This document shows positions 5,714 through 6,851 of a DNA stretch of 6,851 nucleotides, piece after piece (position 1 is the first letter of the stretch; each line of letters begins with the position of its first letter). The stretch is from Planctomycetota bacterium (lineage in GTDB: Bacteria; Planctomycetota; Planctomycetia; Pirellulales; Pirellulaceae), in the NCBI GenBank assembly GCA_023430365.1, contig JAEZAS010000178.1, positions 1 to 6,851 on the forward strand, read 5' to 3'. A program made the translations under genes and the position numbers. The notes under the pieces were generated by a model that saw only the letters and a program-made list of their open reading frames with translations, ran no database searches and was not told the origin of the DNA.

Positions 5714-5881
5714 TGCGATCCATCGAGTTCCAGAAAAGACCCAGGAACCAATCCTCATTGCCAGAACAGGCAACTTCGCCGACAAGCAGCTAGCTTCTTA
5801 TTCGACACTCTCTGCCGGGCAAAGGAAAGCGAAAAGTGTGCTTTTTGGTGAAAAACTCTTAGCGCATACCCACAAGCAGGG
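5714..5881. other. Gap between two minus-strand genes
   Basis: 168 bp separate the acidic protein stop from the fusion-protein start, too far for tight coupling. No good terminator or sigma70 promoter is seen. An AT-rich patch near 5833-5860 forms only a 5-bp stem. Separate transcription of the two genes is likely but not shown. Confidence 0.4.
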
Positions 5882-6373
5882 CTAGATCAGTGGACCGGAT
5901 TGCGGATCGAAGCTGATGCCGTGGCACAACTTGGCGAGTTTCGAGAGGACCAGCAGCAGGGTAGCCGGGTCCAAAATCCCTTCCTCGCCGCCGTCTTCAA
6001 GGAAGGAATCGCCCAATTCTTCGAAGTGAAAGACGTCGAGCCGCGCGTCGCATTGCGAGAGGCGGTCGAGGACCGCTTTATCGCCCGAAGCGACCAGTTG
6101 CCCCTTCCATTCCCGTTTCAGTTCGACGAGTTGTTCCTCGACTTCTTCCCCTTCGATGTAGATCACGTCCATCCCGGCGCTGTCGGCGTGGGCCAGGATG
6201 GTGAGCGATTCGAGCATTCCCTCATCGTCGGGCACGACGTCGACGACCTCGATCTTGGAACCGAGTTCCGCCAGCGCTTTCTCGACGTCCGCCGCTCTTG
6301 GCCGGTGCTTTTGCTGGAAGAGCACGAAGTAGGTTTCGCGCCATTGGTAGCGGCTGTCAGCGAACAGCGACAT
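5882..6373 (-). CDS. Acidic cytoplasmic protein of unknown function
   Basis: 163 residues, not assigned to a known family. There is no signal peptide or membrane segment. The sequence alternates predicted strands (YFVLF at 15-19, IEVVDVVPD at 41-49, MDVIYIEGE at 68-76) with helices (27-38, 77-90), suggesting a small alpha/beta domain. A Glu/Asp-rich stretch at about 113-135 follows. The C-terminal helix 135-150 leads into GISFDPQSGPLI. Overall it is strongly acidic, in contrast to the basic protein at 3079. The ATG at 6373 has a GAGGA Shine-Dalgarno 8 nt upstream (complement of 6382-6386), which supports the start. GC-rich third positions agree with its neighbours. It lies upstream of the redox fusion on the same strand. 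I recall planctomycete proteins beginning 'MSLFADSRYQWRETYFVLF', which suggests a lineage-conserved family; this is from memory. Confidence 0.8.
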   Translation of the reverse strand: MSLFADSRYQWRETYFVLFQQKHRPRAADVEKALAELGSKIEVVDVVPDDEGMLESLTILAHADSAGMDVIYIEGEEVEEQLVELKREWKGQLVASGDKAVLDRLSQCDARLDVFHFEELGDSFLEDGGEEGILDPATLLLVLSKLAKLCHGISFDPQSGPLI

Positions 6374-6381
6374 GCAAGACG

Positions 6382-6386
6382 TCCTC
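6382..6386 (-). promoter_or_regulatory. Ribosome-binding site of the acidic protein gene
   Basis: The minus strand reads GAGGA 8 nt before the ATG at 6373, at ideal spacing. This is one of the few clear Shine-Dalgarno sites in the window. Confidence 0.7.
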
Positions 6387-6505
6387 GGGCGAAGAAGAGA
6401 GACAAGGCGCCGAGCGGGACCAGCCGCAAACCGGCAACGGCAGTCACTGTATCAAACCCCAGCGACCATACCAGCAGCCCAGGGGAAACAAACGCGGGGA
6501 GAGAG

Positions 6506-6534
6506 TTGAATACTGGTTAGTTCGTGTGTAAAAA
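6506..6534 (+). promoter_or_regulatory. Promoter-like motif 1
   Basis: TTGAAT (6506-6511), a 17-nt spacer and TAAAAA (6529-6534) match sigma70 spacing, with 4 of 6 matches to each box. It points toward the array and the possible gene at 6779. The tract is AT-rich, so a chance match is possible. Confidence 0.3.
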
Positions 6535-6537
6535 ATG

Positions 6538-6566
6538 TTGAAGTTGGGATTAGTGTGTGATAAAAA
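6538..6566 (+). promoter_or_regulatory. Promoter-like motif 2
   Basis: TTGAAG (6538-6543), a 17-nt spacer and TAAAAA (6561-6566) repeat the layout of motif 1 exactly 32 bp downstream. The segments between the boxes are similar if small gaps are allowed, suggesting a diverged tandem duplication. Confidence 0.3.
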
Positions 6567-6568
6567 TA

Positions 6569-6723
6569 GTGGTAGTTGTATGGTCGAGACGAGGTGGGTG
6601 CTCCGTACCGAGTACCGAGTACCGAGTACCGAGTACCGAGTACCGAGTACCGAGTACCGAGTACCGAGTACCGAGTACCGAGTACCGAGTACTCGGACTG
6701 ACGTAACCAGATCCAACTACCAC
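6569..6723. repeat. 10-bp inverted repeat flanking the heptamer array
   Basis: GTGGTAGTTG (6569-6578) and CAACTACCAC (6714-6723) are perfect reverse complements enclosing the array. A second pair, GTGGGTG (6594-6600) and CACCCAC (6721-6727), overlaps the right arm. No target duplication is seen. Confidence 0.5.
6605..6692. repeat. Heptanucleotide minisatellite (GTACCGA), 12.6 copies
   Basis: Twelve exact copies of GTACCGA run from 6605 to 6688, followed by a partial GTAC (6689-6692), with no mismatch. The right end fuses into the 12-bp palindrome CCGAGTACTCGG (6685-6696), where the unit switches to inverted orientation. Translated, it yields a YSVLGTR heptapeptide, which I associate with spurious planctomycete 'proteins'. 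Lack of divergence suggests recent expansion or active slippage. Confidence 0.95.
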
Positions 6724-6724
6724 C

Positions 6725-6751
6725 CACTGAAAACTGATCACTGAAAACTGA
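6725..6751. repeat. 13-bp tandem direct repeat
   Basis: CACTGAAAACTGA occurs at 6725-6737 and again at 6739-6751, one base apart, followed by a partial related CAACTG. Similar 'actgaaaactga' strings are, from memory, common between planctomycete genes. Confidence 0.6.
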
Positions 6752-6767
6752 CAACTGTTTACTCGCC

Positions 6768-6771
6768 GGAG
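6768..6771 (+). promoter_or_regulatory. Candidate ribosome-binding site for the right-edge gene
   Basis: GGAG lies 7 nt before the ATG at 6779. It is the main support for a gene start there. Confidence 0.4.
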
Positions 6772-6778
6772 ACTTTCG

Positions 6779-6851
6779 ATGGTTGCTGCATTTCCTGAGC
6801 GTGTGCCGCGGGGGCGGAATTTGGGGATCTTTTGGGCGGCGACTTTGGAGG
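6779..6851 (+). CDS. Possible start of a gene cut by the window edge
   Basis: The frame begins MVAAFPERVPRGRNLGIFWAATLE and is open for 24 codons to the edge, after a GGAG at good spacing. No family can be recognised from so little. The alternative is the C-terminal end of a minus-strand gene that enters from the right and stops at about 6762 (ending AQEMQQPSKVSGE). The Shine-Dalgarno favours the plus-strand reading. Confidence 0.4.
   Translation, partial: MVAAFPERVPRGRNLGIFWAATLE

Larger units (their letters stand above)
6374..6778. other. Repeat-rich intergenic region
   Basis: 405 bp without a supported gene. It includes the upstream region of the acidic protein gene, two promoter-like motifs, a 61-nt plus-strand stretch without C (6524-6584), the heptamer array with flanking 10-bp inverted repeats, and a 13-bp direct repeat. 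Frames across the array exist only because a 7-bp unit stays open in several frames. Confidence 0.6.

Noticed and set aside
6605..6692. CRISPR array
   Set aside because: The units are contiguous 7-mers with no spacers.
6452..6754. Frames encoding YSVLGTR repeats on the minus strand (and a plus-strand counterpart)
   Set aside because: They exist only because the 7-bp array stays open in several frames. No start signal or non-repeat domain.

Overview
The window looks like a chromosomal segment of a planctomycete, probably Pirellulales-like. This is inferred from protein style and from the repeats between genes, not from a marker gene. The coding DNA is GC-rich. Gaps between genes are long and filled with short palindromes, low-complexity tandem repeats and 'ATGACGAATGACC'-type inverted repeats of a kind I associate with planctomycete genomes. 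A redoxin/cytochrome c/copper-monooxygenase fusion and a small Lys/Ala/Pro-tailed protein fit the same picture.

Layout, left to right. Positions 1-272 hold imperfect octamer repeats, a MITE-like element (65-191) with perfect 13-bp terminal inverted repeats, a 4-bp CTAA target duplication and two internal covarying hairpins, and then a third hairpin just before rsmA. rsmA (273-1181, +) encodes the 16S rRNA dimethyladenosine transferase. It converges on eno (1376-2668, -), which encodes enolase. The gap between them has a strong intrinsic terminator for eno, flanked by two mirrored copies of a short GC hairpin. A third copy of that hairpin lies after the large minus-strand gene. The 410-bp gap between the divergent eno and the next gene holds an imperfect palindrome of about 180 bp. 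A 61-residue basic protein gene (3079-3264, +; GTG start, strong Shine-Dalgarno) converges on a 755-residue exported multidomain redox protein (3446-5713, -). Upstream of that, on the same strand, is an acidic 163-residue protein of unknown function (5882-6373, -). The right end (6374-6778) is non-coding, with promoter-like motifs, a C-free stretch, a 12.6-copy GTACCGA heptamer array and a 13-bp direct repeat. A possible gene start (6779, +) runs off the edge.

rsmA and eno are housekeeping genes, and I see no single operon or defence system linking the window. The most unusual protein is the exported fusion: signal peptide, thioredoxin-like redoxin, single-heme cytochrome c motif, a PHM/DBM-like copper module with every expected copper ligand, and a C-terminal domain that looks like GAF. 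The most unusual DNA is the set of repeat families, above all the MITE with compensatory stem changes and the hairpin found in the same orientation after three genes.
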